Shown here in pieces: positions 25,459 to 33,833 of a stretch of 64,000 bases of DNA. The notes under the pieces are model-generated. The model did not search any database, was not told the DNA's origin, and saw only the letters and a list, made by a program, of their open reading frames with translations. A program made the position numbers and the translations under genes. The DNA is taken from assembly GCA_030037645.1 (NCBI GenBank), contig JASHQI010000019.1, positions 1 through 64,000 of the forward strand. The letters are read 5' to 3'. The stretch is from Xanthobacteraceae bacterium (GTDB lineage Bacteria > Pseudomonadota > Alphaproteobacteria > Rhizobiales > Xanthobacteraceae). The number at the start of each line of letters is the position of its first letter. The first letter of the stretch is position 1.

Positions 25459-26097
25459 TAATACGTGGCGGTGGCGCTCAATGCGGACGGCGGATGTCCT
25501 CGGTCTTTGGATCGAGCAGACCGAAGGCGCTAAGTTCAGGCTCAAAGTGGTCAATGAGCTCAAGGTCCGGGGCGTCAACGATATCCTGATCGCCGTGGTC
25601 GACGGGCTCAAGGGTTTTCCCGAGGCCATCACATCGGTGTTCCCGCATACCGTGCATCTGATCAGGAACAGCCTGGCCTTTGTGTCGTGAAAGGACCGAA
25701 AGACGATCCTGCCCGGCACCAAGGCCATCTACCGGGCCGAGACCGCCGACCTGGTGCTCGTTCGGCTCGAAGACTTCGAAGCCGAATTGGCAAGCGCTAC
25801 CCGGCGATCGGCCAAGCCTGGCGCCGCGCCTGGGAGCACGTCATTCCGTTCTTTGCATTCGCGCCCGGCATCCCCAAGATGATCTACACCACCAATGCGG
25901 TCGAGGCTTTGCATCGGTCGCTGCGCAAAATCATCAAGACCCGCGGCAGCTTTCCCAACGACGATGTGGCGCTCAAACTGCTTTATCTGGCGACCAAGAA
26001 CGCCGGACTGCGCTGGCGGCGGGAGATCGAAAGGACCGCCGCCATGGGCCAGTTCGCCATCCAGTTCGGCGAACGCTTTCCAGGAACGGCGCCATGA
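25459..26097 (+). pseudogene. Decayed IS256-family transposase
   Basis: Three reading frames together spell the C-terminal half of an IS256-type (mutator) transposase. YVAVALNADG is followed after a frameshift by ADVLGLWIEQTEGAKFRLK, then NDILIAVVDGLKGFPEAI and VHLIRNSLAFVS, then a stop near 25688. The frame continues KDRKTILPGTKAIYRAE, shifts again near 25790, and goes on with KRYPAIGQAWRRAWEHVIPF, then KMIYTTNAVEALHRSLRKI. The N-terminal half is missing. At least three lesions show that it is inactive. No terminal inverted repeats were recognised. Confidence 0.9.
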
Positions 26098-26353
26098 CAA
26101 GAACGAACATCACAGCAGCACTGATGATCGCTTGGTCCGCACCTTCGCCGTCAAGCCCGCGCCTGCGGCGCGCCGCTACGCGGCCTTGGGCTTGACCGCT
26201 CGATGAGGCCAAGCAAATTGGATACCCCTGCCGCTAATGTCTCAATCTCGATGTACCAAAACGGAAATCCACCTTCACAGAAATCTCTTACACAAAACTT
26301 CTGACACTCCCTCGACGATCGGAGTGTTGCAACCTTAACAAAGGAGCACTCCG

Positions 26354-26662
26354 ATGTACGACCGACCCATCAGCCCGTCGCGCCAGCGCATGCTCGACGC
26401 TATGGCAGTGCGCAATTTCAGCGACAAGACAGGTCACGACTACATCCGCCACGTCAAGGGCTTTGCGTCGTTTCTTGGCCGCTCGCCCGATACCGCAAGC
26501 GCCGACGATCTGCGCCGTTTTCAACTGCATCGACGGCAGAACGGGGTACAGCCGGCGAGCATGAACAGTGCGGTGTCGGCACTGCGCTTTTTCGCGGCGT
26601 TCCGATTGAGCCGCAATCGGCCGAGCCGCCCCAGCAGCACGCGTCGCCCGCGCGCTCGCTGA
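26354..26662 (+). pseudogene. Tyrosine integrase fragment (N-terminal SAM-like domain only)
   Basis: The first 85 residues match the N-terminal core-binding domain of XerC-like integrases that accompany IS91-type elements: RQRMLDAMAVRNFSDKTGHD, YIRHVKGFASFLGRSPD, LRRFQLHRRQNG and MNSAVSALRFF. Directly after this the homology ends and about 17 Arg/Ser/Pro-rich residues lead to a stop. The catalytic domain (R-H-R-Y) is absent, so the gene cannot be active. It lies between the transposase remnant and the glycosyltransferase gene. Confidence 0.8.
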
Positions 26663-26738
26663 CGAAGCTGAACACGCGATCAACAACACCACAAGCGCGA
26701 GCTTGCGCGTCGTGTACTCGAATTGGGCGGTGGCGATC

Positions 26739-27917
26739 TCATGAGCTGCCGCGACCGCAGCCCTCAGCTACCCTCCGAAATAACCGGCAGCAGCAAATGC
26801 GATGGATGCACGCGACGAGCGATGGGTGAAGCAGTGAACGCACGCTGGCGCGGTCAATGGTCCGGCTTTGAGGCCCGATCTCGGGATCGATTTCATGATC
26901 GAGCTCGCGCCACCAATCCTTTGCATGAGCCATGTGCTTGAGGACGCGCTCGTAGAGCACGGACAGCTCCGGTAGATCGCGCTCGGGATGCGGCGATGCG
27001 CGATTGGACGCCAGATCGCGGTAGATCGCTTCAAGCGTCAGCACGTAGGCCGACAGCGAGGCGGTTTCGCGGATGCGAAGCGAAACCCCGCGCGCGTCCT
27101 GGCCGTCGTAACGCGCGATCTCCGCCAAGAGCCCGGCCACGGTGACGGGACGCTCGAGCAGTCGCTGCCCGAAATTGTGTCGACGCCACTGATCGACCAC
27201 GTCAGCGGTCACAAGGCCGCCGAGACCCCGCGCATCGACAATGACCACTGCACAGCCGCTGGCGAGCGCCTCCAACGCCATGCGCCCGGTCGAAAACACG
27301 ATGTCGTATTTGGGCAACCGCAGATGCAGGTCATCGACAACGACGCCGACGCCCCAGCCGAGCTCGTCGAGGCTTAGCCCGGCCTCTGCCGCGGCGGCCC
27401 GGACGGCCTCGAGATGGCCATTGTTTTTGGTCAAGACCAGCGCGTTGCGCGGCTTACGTGGAAGCGGCGCCCGCAGCGTAAAGCGATCGAGGTCAACCGC
27501 GTTGAGCAACAGATTGACCCCGGCGGCGTGCGTCCCGGCCACCGCAATCAAGCGTTCCCGGCACGCCTCGCTGACCGCGAGAACGCACCTGATCGCCGAC
27601 ACCGGCAAAGGTCCTTCGATCCAATACTCGGGATGATGCGAGACGAGCAGCGCCGGCGTTCCCGGAAACCGCAGCAATGCCGCGGCAACAACAACGTTGT
27701 GGTGGCCGTGAATGACGTCGGGACACCACGGCAGCTCGGTCAACAGATCGGTCGCGACGATGCCGTGGCGTCGAAGCGCTTTCGCGGCGGCGCCTATCAG
27801 CGGCGAATAAATGGCGACATCGTGCCCGCGACGGCGAAGCTGCACCGCCAATTCCGCGGTCACTATCTCACTGCCGGATCGCCCTTGCAGATAGAAATTG
27901 GTGATGAGAATGCGCAC
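26739..27917 (-). CDS. Glycosyltransferase (GT4-like), target unknown
   Basis: A 392-residue protein starting with GTG (MRILITNFYLQGRSGSEIVT), the classic N-terminus of a GT-B glycosyltransferase with the glycine-rich donor-side loop. Further features are HGHHNVVVAAALLRF, SHHPEYWIEGPLP and a C-terminal half with VFSTGRMALEALASGCAVVI, the usual E-x7-E-type donor region in reduced form. No membrane segment. The last 35 residues, Cys- and Arg-rich, run into the junction with the integrase debris and may not be native. It is divergent from the acyl-CoA-dehydrogenase-like gene across a 210-bp gap. Confidence 0.8.
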   Translation of the reverse strand: MRILITNFYLQGRSGSEIVTAELAVQLRRRGHDVAIYSPLIGAAAKALRRHGIVATDLLTELPWCPDVIHGHHNVVVAAALLRFPGTPALLVSHHPEYWIEGPLPVSAIRCVLAVSEACRERLIAVAGTHAAGVNLLLNAVDLDRFTLRAPLPRKPRNALVLTKNNGHLEAVRAAAAEAGLSLDELGWGVGVVVDDLHLRLPKYDIVFSTGRMALEALASGCAVVIVDARGLGGLVTADVVDQWRRHNFGQRLLERPVTVAGLLAEIARYDGQDARGVSLRIRETASLSAYVLTLEAIYRDLASNRASPHPERDLPELSVLYERVLKHMAHAKDWWRELDHEIDPEIGPQSRTIDRASVRSLLHPSLVACIHRICCCRLFRRVAEGCGRGSS

Positions 27918-27989
27918 CGGGGTGATGCCCGCTACTGATGATTTCTAATGGCGATCCGGATCGTGGGATGTCAAGGCATATCGCCACCC

Positions 27990-28012
27990 GGTAGTGGGTC
28001 AGACCCACTATC
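27990..28012. promoter_or_regulatory. Palindrome between divergent genes, possible operator
   Basis: GGTAGTGGGT, three loop bases, then ACCCACTATCC form a nearly perfect inverted repeat. It is centred in the 210-bp gap between the glycosyltransferase (minus) and the acyl-CoA-dehydrogenase-like gene (plus). CCGCCACCC and TCGCCACCC flank it. It may be a regulator site or a hairpin; no T-run follows, so a terminator is unlikely. Confidence 0.4.
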
Positions 28013-28127
28013 CGCCACCCGATTAACAACATGGATCGACCGCTTGGCCCGCGGCACCACTTCTGCAGCGGCCGGCGCGCCGACATGCGCGCGTGACAAA
28101 CCGCCCGCATGCTGATTTTATTGGCGC

Positions 28128-29303
28128 ATGGCTGCGCCCGCGACGTGTCGTCCGATTGAAGCGATGACCGCTCGCCTCATGGCCGTCCTTCAGCGCCACG
28201 AGGCGTGGAATCCCGTCGCGCTGCGCGCGCATCAAGACCTTGCGGATTGGGCCGGCCTGGACCTTGCGCCGCGCGTGGGTGGCGCGGCATGGGGCGCAAG
28301 CGATATGGCGCGGCTATTCCGGGAGTGCGGGCGCCGCGACGTCGAATTGCGCGACCTCATTGGAGCCGGGCATGCAAGGCTGCTGGCGCTTGCCGCCACG
28401 CGACGGTTCGATCCCGTGCTGAGCGCCGTTGCCAAGAGTGCGGCCTATTGCGCCATTGCGATCACCGAGCCGGATGCGGGCTCCGACCTGCGGGCGCTCG
28501 CGACCGCAGCGAGACCGGTCGATCGCGGCTATGTCCTCGACGGCATTAAGCAATACATTTCCAGGATCAGCGAATGCACCCATTTCATCGTGTTTGCTGC
28601 GGTGCAACGCGTAGCTCAGGAGCCATCAATCAGCGCCTTCTTGGTCCCGCGCGACGCACCGGGGCTTGCCACCGAAGCCATGCGGCCCTCGGGACTGGCA
28701 ACAGTCTCGTGGGGACGGGTACATCTTCGCCGGACGCGCGTACCGATAGCCGCACGGATTGGCGGCGAGGGAGAGGGCTTCTCCCTATTCAGACACCACT
28801 TTTGTTACTGGCGCACCATGATAGCCGCCGTGGCGATCGGCAGCGCTCAGGCGGCAATTGATCAGACCGCCGGATGGATGAAGAGTCGGCATGTGTTCGG
28901 CGCGCCGATCGGCCGATTTTCCCACCTCCAACAGACGATGGCGCACTGGATCGCTCGGCTGAGAATGGCGTGGCTCTTGGCGGAGAGCGTGGCCGAGCAG
29001 ATCGACAATCGCGTGTGGCCGGTGGCGGATGCCGCAATGCTCAAGGCCGAGGCCATCGAGGCCGCGCTCGGTGCGACCGAATGGGCCATGACCGTGTTCG
29101 GCGGCGCCGGCTATGACACGGCGACCGGTCTCGAAAAACGCTACCGCGACCTGCTGGGACTGCGGATCGCTGATGGAACGTCCGACGTGTTGCGCTCCCA
29201 GGTCGCGCGAGCCTTTCTCGGCGAGCGGCTTTACGACCTATCAATGAGTAGAGCGCCGAGCGACGGACGCGCCAGCGACAGTCAGAGCCGCCGATTCTGG
29301 TAA
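28128..29303 (+). CDS. Acyl-CoA-dehydrogenase-fold flavoprotein
   Basis: A 391-residue protein with the full ACAD fold. The FAD-contacting AITEPDAGSDL lies at 111-121, followed by DGIKQYIS, SWGRVHLRRTRVP, and the C-terminal VFGGAGYDTATGLEKRYRD. Where most ACADs have the catalytic Glu in YEGTSEIQ, this one has RIADGTSDV, so Asp349 takes that place; Asp occurs there in some ACAD subgroups. It could oxidise an acyl thioester or, like some ACAD-fold oxygenases, act on a sugar nitrogen; sequence does not decide. The first ATG lacks a clear ribosome site, and ATG 28164 is an alternative. The next gene starts 5 bp after the stop. Confidence 0.85.
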   Translation: MAAPATCRPIEAMTARLMAVLQRHEAWNPVALRAHQDLADWAGLDLAPRVGGAAWGASDMARLFRECGRRDVELRDLIGAGHARLLALAATRRFDPVLSAVAKSAAYCAIAITEPDAGSDLRALATAARPVDRGYVLDGIKQYISRISECTHFIVFAAVQRVAQEPSISAFLVPRDAPGLATEAMRPSGLATVSWGRVHLRRTRVPIAARIGGEGEGFSLFRHHFCYWRTMIAAVAIGSAQAAIDQTAGWMKSRHVFGAPIGRFSHLQQTMAHWIARLRMAWLLAESVAEQIDNRVWPVADAAMLKAEAIEAALGATEWAMTVFGGAGYDTATGLEKRYRDLLGLRIADGTSDVLRSQVARAFLGERLYDLSMSRAPSDGRASDSQSRRFW

Positions 29304-29308
29304 GACCG

Positions 29309-29929
29309 ATGGAACAATCGCTCACGCGCGATGCAGCACTTAAATGCGGCCTATTGATCCTCGGAAACGGCTGCCGGATCGCACCATCGATCAGGATTGT
29401 CCCATCCGAGGACGATGGAGCAGAGTTCGGTCCGGTGGAGATCGGGGAAAGTTCCATCGTCCGCGATGGGGTGGTCCTGAGCACCGGTGTGCGCATTGGT
29501 CGCCGCGTGCTGGTCGGTCACAATTGCGTCCTGCGCCGCCGCGTGCAGATCGGCGACGAGTCGGTCATTTCCCATTTGGTCAGCATCCAGCATGACGTGG
29601 TGCTGGGATCGCGAGTCAGAGTGTCCTCGCTCACCCATCTGACTGGTGGCACGCGCGTCGAAGACGACGTGCAGATTGGCGCCGGTGTGGCGACGGTCGA
29701 CGACAATGCCATGGATTGGCCGCACCCGACCACGCTGTGCGGCCCGATTTTCCGCCAAGGGTGCCGGATCGGCAGTGGGGCGACTATCCTCGGCGGCGTG
29801 GAAATCGGCCGCAATGCCTTTGTTGGCGCCGGCTCGGTCGTCACGCGCACAATTCCCGAAAACGTCGTGGCCTTCGGCAATCCAGCCTATATTCGACGCG
29901 ACCGGCCGCCAAACTCGGCGCCGCCCTGA
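29309..29929 (+). CDS. Hexapeptide-repeat (left-handed beta-helix) acyltransferase
   Basis: A 206-residue protein made mostly of hexapeptide repeats of the form [IV]G-x4, e.g. VEIGESSIVRDGVVLSTGVR, IGRRVLVGHNCVLRRRVQIG and IGSGATILGGVEIGRNAFVG. The C-terminal GAGSVVTRTIPENVVAFGNP is the usual coenzyme-A-side signature of sugar O- or N-acyltransferases. A His in the first coils (VGHNC) or the HLVSIQHD segment could be catalytic. It follows the ACAD-like gene by 5 bp. The acceptor is unknown, but with the nearby glycosyltransferase a sugar is likely. Confidence 0.9.
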   Translation: MEQSLTRDAALKCGLLILGNGCRIAPSIRIVPSEDDGAEFGPVEIGESSIVRDGVVLSTGVRIGRRVLVGHNCVLRRRVQIGDESVISHLVSIQHDVVLGSRVRVSSLTHLTGGTRVEDDVQIGAGVATVDDNAMDWPHPTTLCGPIFRQGCRIGSGATILGGVEIGRNAFVGAGSVVTRTIPENVVAFGNPAYIRRDRPPNSAPP

Positions 29930-29965
29930 CCTGCTGGACGATGGCACAAGGCCCAGGCATCGAGC

Positions 29966-31123
29966 ATGCGCATTGAAAAGGTTGCTCCGATCTTTGTTGA
30001 CCAATTCCTGCTGGTCGAGGTCACCACCGACAGCGGCCTGGTCGGTCTCGGCGAATCCGGCGCCTGGGGCTTTCACGACGCGACGGCAGGCGCGATCAGG
30101 ACTTTTGCCGAATATCTGATCGGCAAGGATCCGCTGAGCATCGAGCATCACTGGCAATACATCTATCGCGACTGCCATTTCCGCGGCTCGGTGATCATGG
30201 GCGCGCTGAGCGCGATCGACATCGCGCTGTGGGATATTGCCGGCAAGCACCGCGGCGTTCCGGTGCATGCACTCCTGGGCGGCAAGGTCCGCAACAAGGC
30301 GAGAGCCTATGCCTGCCTGTTCGGGGCGACCAAGGAGCAGATCCTGGGCGATCTGGAAGCCGCCAAGACACGAGGCTTCACCGCGGTGGGACACCTGAAC
30401 CCCTTTCTCGACACTCCGCGCCAGCTGCCTTATTTCAAATCGCACGCTCGAAAGATCGCCGATGCAGCCGAGATCGTGCAAAGCTGCCGCGAGATCGCCG
30501 GTCGCGATATCGATCTCTGCATCGAGGGCCATCGTCGCCTGGCGCCGTATGAAGCCGTTCAGTTCGGCCGCGCCATCGAGCCGTGCCATCCTCTGTTTTT
30601 CGAAGATCCGGTGACGCCCGACAACATCGACGAAATGAGCTATGTGGCCGAACGAATCGCGATTCCCATTGCGACCGGCGAGCGGCTGACCTCGCTGTGG
30701 GAGTTCCAGATGCTGGCCAATCGGCAGGCGGCGCAGATTTTCCGTCCCGACGTCTGCATGGCAGGAGGTATTTCAGGCGTGCGAAAGATCGCGGCCCTGG
30801 CCGAGGCCTCCCATCTCGGCGTGGCGCCGCACAATCCGCTCAGCGCGGTTGCCACAGCGGCCTGTCTGCAAATCGCGGCAATCGCCCCGACCTTCGTGAT
30901 TCAGGAGCTTCCGGCGCATTTTTGGCAGGATTCGACACCCGACCCGGCTGTCGCAATGCTGCTCGAGGGCGCGCCCGTCCACGACGGCGCCGGATTTCTC
31001 CTCATCAGCGACGCGCCGGGCCTCGGCGTCGCGCTACAGCCTCGTGCGGCCGAGCGGTTTCCCCGCCGCCGCCGCGATCTCAGGACACGCCTGCACGTCG
31101 ACGGCTCGGTAGTCGATCAGTAG
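29966..31123 (+). CDS. Mandelate racemase/muconate lactonizing enzyme superfamily protein
   Basis: A 385-residue enolase-superfamily enzyme, closest in pattern to the galactonate-dehydratase branch. Metal ligands and catalytic residues appear as E187-G-H189 (EGHRR; galactonate dehydratase has D-F-H), E213 (FFEDPV), E239 (ATGERLTS), D262 (RPDVCMAGG) and H289 (VAPHNPLS). The second-strand segment reads AVGHLNPF instead of the usual K-x-K. Probable activity is dehydration of a sugar acid; the substrate is not evident. It follows the acyltransferase by 36 bp and ends the accessory run. The Arg-rich C-terminal 25 residues are unusual. Confidence 0.87.
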   Translation: MRIEKVAPIFVDQFLLVEVTTDSGLVGLGESGAWGFHDATAGAIRTFAEYLIGKDPLSIEHHWQYIYRDCHFRGSVIMGALSAIDIALWDIAGKHRGVPVHALLGGKVRNKARAYACLFGATKEQILGDLEAAKTRGFTAVGHLNPFLDTPRQLPYFKSHARKIADAAEIVQSCREIAGRDIDLCIEGHRRLAPYEAVQFGRAIEPCHPLFFEDPVTPDNIDEMSYVAERIAIPIATGERLTSLWEFQMLANRQAAQIFRPDVCMAGGISGVRKIAALAEASHLGVAPHNPLSAVATAACLQIAAIAPTFVIQELPAHFWQDSTPDPAVAMLLEGAPVHDGAGFLLISDAPGLGVALQPRAAERFPRRRRDLRTRLHVDGSVVDQ

Positions 31124-31514
31124 CGGCGCGGTCACTCGACATTGCGTTCCGCGAATTAACCTTTTGCAATGCGGTAATGGATGGTCGCGAAGTGACGTTA
31201 TGGGTCTTGGTCGCACCAGCCCTCTATTGCCTGACGGTGCGCGCAGCCCAAACGGCCACATGGAGGAGCGGGAGACATTCAACGATCACGCTCCCGATAT
31301 TACCGATTGCGAGAACAAAGCACGCCAAGGAAAGCCGCCAGAGCGCCACTAGTTAAGGGCGGCCGAATCGATCAGCTCGACCGACTCGGCGGTGGTCCCA
31401 GCCAAGGCTCCCGCTCCCATCTGTCTCGCCTGCTTTCGACCGGAAATGGCACAAAGCCGACATTTGTCTGTTCCGAATCACTGTATCTGGGAGGCAACGA
31501 AAGGTGGCTCCGGA
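31124..31514. other. Intergenic stretch without a convincing gene
   Basis: These 391 bp contain no frame with recognisable protein features. On the minus strand near 31430-31460 the sequence would read MSALCHFRSKA, resembling the SALC/SALPPKAD-type spurious reading frames of dispersed intergenic repeats in Bradyrhizobium relatives, so a fragment of such a repeat is possible. CCACTAG at about 31347 resembles an end of the palindromic elements, but no partner arm was found. Confidence 0.35.
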
Positions 31515-31703
31515 ATGGACACGCGAGCGCATCAACTTAAGACAAACGCGGTTGACTGTTTGCGCGCCGCTCAGCGGGCGACCGATATGGCCGCAAAATC
31601 CGCCCTGCTCCAACTCGCGCAGATTTGGCGCATGCTTGCCGAACAAGCAGAACAACTGAACCGCGAGCACGGACGGCACGACAAAGATCCGGCCGATGAC
31701 TAG
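31515..31703 (+). CDS. Small helical hypothetical protein
   Basis: A 62-residue protein starting MDTRAHQLKTNAVDCLRAAQ and continuing as one long charged amphipathic helix (ALLQLAQIWRMLAEQAEQLN) with a polar tail. Short proteins with a KxNAxxCLxxAxxxxD start and a MAxxWxxLAEQA core are common in Bradyrhizobium-like genomes, without known function. A GGTGG stretch seven bases upstream may serve as ribosome site. A longer upstream reading to 31392 has no supporting similarity. Confidence 0.65.
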   Translation: MDTRAHQLKTNAVDCLRAAQRATDMAAKSALLQLAQIWRMLAEQAEQLNREHGRHDKDPADD

Positions 31704-31813
31704 GGCGGTCGGCAACGTCAGCAACACATTGCCCAGCAGCCTGTTAGAGCAAATTTACGGAGCGGTAACCGTACCGGTTCAGCATCGCGCCCCACTCCAT
31801 GGGGGCACGCATC

Positions 31814-32038
31814 ATGAGCTATCTGCTGCCGCGCGCGTTCATCGTGCTGATGGGTTGGGGCATGACCTGCGCCCTCATCTTCAACATCCGGCGCAATGTT
31901 GATCCACAGATATTCTACATCGCAGGCGCGGCCTGGACGTTGGCCGGAATTGCAGGCTTCGGCTATCTCTACAGGCAGCGCCGGATCGCTCATCGCCATA
32001 ACGACGAGGTGGTGAGCGCGTCGAACATCCCGCGCTGA
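31814..32038 (+). CDS. Small two-helix membrane protein
   Basis: A 74-residue protein with two predicted membrane segments: PRAFIVLMGWGMTCALIF (about 5-22) and FYIAGAAWTLAGIAGFGYLY (about 34-53), followed by the basic RQRRIAHRHN tail. No known family. The ATG at 31814 was chosen; an earlier ATG at 31799 adds five residues and is possible. It lies convergent with the M24 gene. Confidence 0.55.
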   Translation: MSYLLPRAFIVLMGWGMTCALIFNIRRNVDPQIFYIAGAAWTLAGIAGFGYLYRQRRIAHRHNDEVVSASNIPR

Positions 32039-32095
32039 GCTGCGAACAGCGGCGGGTTTACGCGCGCGTCGACACGGATTGTTACGCCGCCCCGG

Positions 32096-33283
32096 TCAGG
32101 ACGCGCCGCCAGCACGGTTCCAGCCGCGGGCGCGGTTGCCGTACACCTCGAAGCCTCTCGCCGTGACCGCCACGGTATCTTCCAGCTTGATGAAGCCGCG
32201 CCGCGGATGTTGCAATGTGGTCTCGACCGAGACAACCATGCCGGCTTCCAGTGGTCGCTCGGCATCGTAGGCGTCGTAAGGCACCGGGCCGGAATTGGTC
32301 AGACGCGGCGCCTCGTGGCTGACCAGCCCCATGCCGTGCGCGAGAAACTGGATATGGTTGTGTAGCTTCGATTTGTGCAGCACGCTGTCGGCTGCGACAT
32401 AAATCTCCTTGCCCAGCGCGCCGGCCCGGATCGGTTGCATCGATGCCTGCTCGATCGATTCGACCTCGGCCAACAGGTCGACAAGCTCAGCATCGGGCTC
32501 GCCGACGATTCCCATGCGCGCAAGATCACCGATATAACCGTGGTAATTGCCCCCCGAATCGAGCGAGAGCGGATCGCCTTTTTCCCAGGTCTGGTCGGAT
32601 GGTGCCCGATTGAGGCTCGAGCCCGCAGCGATCAAACAATAATCGAACGTCAATCCGCGCTGCGTCTCCTCGCGACGCAGAGCTTCGGTCAGTTCGGTCT
32701 TGGTCGCGCCCGCTCCATGGCTGCCGATCACGGCCAACATCGAGTCGATGACTGCGTCGGAAGCGATCCGCAGCTTCTCCAACTCTTCGGGAGTCTTGCA
32801 CGCGCGCAGACGCTCAAGCACGAAGAGTGCATCCTTGATCTCGCTGTCCGGAAAGGCTTTGCGCAGCGTGGCCGACGAATCGGCCGGCAGGAACGCAAGC
32901 TCGGCACCGATCCGGCGCGGTTTTGGCATCAACCGCCGCACATAGTCGACCGCTTTCTCTATCACGTCGACCGAGCCCGAATTCTTCGTATTGATCTCGG
33001 ACACCCAGAAGGGCTTCACCTCGTTCTGATAATTCTCCATGCGGTGACCGAAAAATCCGGCCTTTTCTGGCGCGCCCTTGGCATAGACGAAAACCGGCAG
33101 GTAGCGGCTCAATCCCATCGCATCCATGGATTCGAAAAAGAACGCACGATGGCCACCGAGCAAGTACTGGACGTTGTGCTTGGAGGTGGCAAGCAGCATG
33201 TCGATTCCGGCGTCGTCCATCAACCGGTCGAGCCGCGCGGTGTCGAACGGAGCCGCGTTTTGTCGCTTGCGGACGTCAAGCAT
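32096..33283 (-). CDS. M24 family metallopeptidase (Xaa-Pro peptidase-like)
   Basis: A 395-residue protein with a creatinase-like N-terminal domain (RLDRLMDDAGIDMLLATSKH) and a pita-bread catalytic domain. Metal ligands are visible as Asp in LSLDSGGNYHGY, Asp in IGDLAR, His in LAHGMGL, Glu in VVSVETT and Glu in KLEDTVAV. It probably cleaves X-Pro peptides or a related amide; some members act on non-peptide amides. AGGAG precedes the ATG. No operon partner; the next gene on this strand is far away. Confidence 0.9.
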   Translation of the reverse strand: MLDVRKRQNAAPFDTARLDRLMDDAGIDMLLATSKHNVQYLLGGHRAFFFESMDAMGLSRYLPVFVYAKGAPEKAGFFGHRMENYQNEVKPFWVSEINTKNSGSVDVIEKAVDYVRRLMPKPRRIGAELAFLPADSSATLRKAFPDSEIKDALFVLERLRACKTPEELEKLRIASDAVIDSMLAVIGSHGAGATKTELTEALRREETQRGLTFDYCLIAAGSSLNRAPSDQTWEKGDPLSLDSGGNYHGYIGDLARMGIVGEPDAELVDLLAEVESIEQASMQPIRAGALGKEIYVAADSVLHKSKLHNHIQFLAHGMGLVSHEAPRLTNSGPVPYDAYDAERPLEAGMVVSVETTLQHPRRGFIKLEDTVAVTARGFEVYGNRARGWNRAGGAS

Positions 33284-33833
33284 GATCGATCTCCTGGTAG
33301 CCGAAATTCAATCCACCTAAGACGAGATGACTTTTCCGTCCCGCCCTAGCTCATCGTTGGCGCATAATCATTTGCGAAGACCGCCTCCTGCCGGGGTTCA
33401 TTCCGGGGCGGGCGTTTTCGAGACCATGCTCTCGTCTCACACTATCAAATCCGACACTGCGGATGAACCCGTGCGATCGCGCTTGCTGACGTCGAGGCCG
33501 CTGGCGATCTGCACCCTTCCCCCATCGGAGAGCTGAACCAACGCGTCGCCATCAGGTCGCCGCATAATCGCCGACGGACGTCCTCCATTATTGCGGCATT
33601 TGGCCGAGGCCTTTTTCGAGACGAACCGACGCAACCGTTAATTGTAGAAAGCGAAACGATACACACAATTTACGCCCATCAGGGCAATCTTTATGCCGAC
33701 AATACGCGTATGAACTTCTTTTCATCTTCCGGAAAGATATTCGCACCGCTATAGATTAAAGGAGATAAGAGCATTTATCGGCCAAGTGGTGCGCGACCGA
33801 GCGACGCACCAGCGCGCTTTTTAGAGGGAAGCC
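33284..33833. other. Intergenic region upstream of the RND pump, AT-richer near its end
   Basis: No gene with recognisable features is seen in these 550 bp. CGCCTCCTGCCGGGGTT followed by ATTCCGGGGCGGGCG (about 33391-33421) forms an imperfect hairpin. From about 33630 to 33770 the sequence is much richer in A and T (for example CTATAGATTAAAGGAG at 33749-33764) and probably contains the promoter of the efflux operon. A 65-codon reading frame on the minus strand (33437-33634) has no supporting features. No linked regulator gene is present. Confidence 0.4.

Noticed and set aside
27990-28012. Rho-independent terminator
   Set aside because: No T-run follows on either strand and it lies between divergent starts, so an operator is the better reading.
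29351-30589. 412-codon open frame on the minus strand
   Set aside because: It covers the hexapeptide acyltransferase and enolase-superfamily genes in antisense; those two have clear family motifs and this one has none.
33437-33634. 65-codon minus-strand open frame upstream of the RND operon
   Set aside because: No recognisable similarity or domain, no clear ribosome site; kept only as a note in the intergenic entry.
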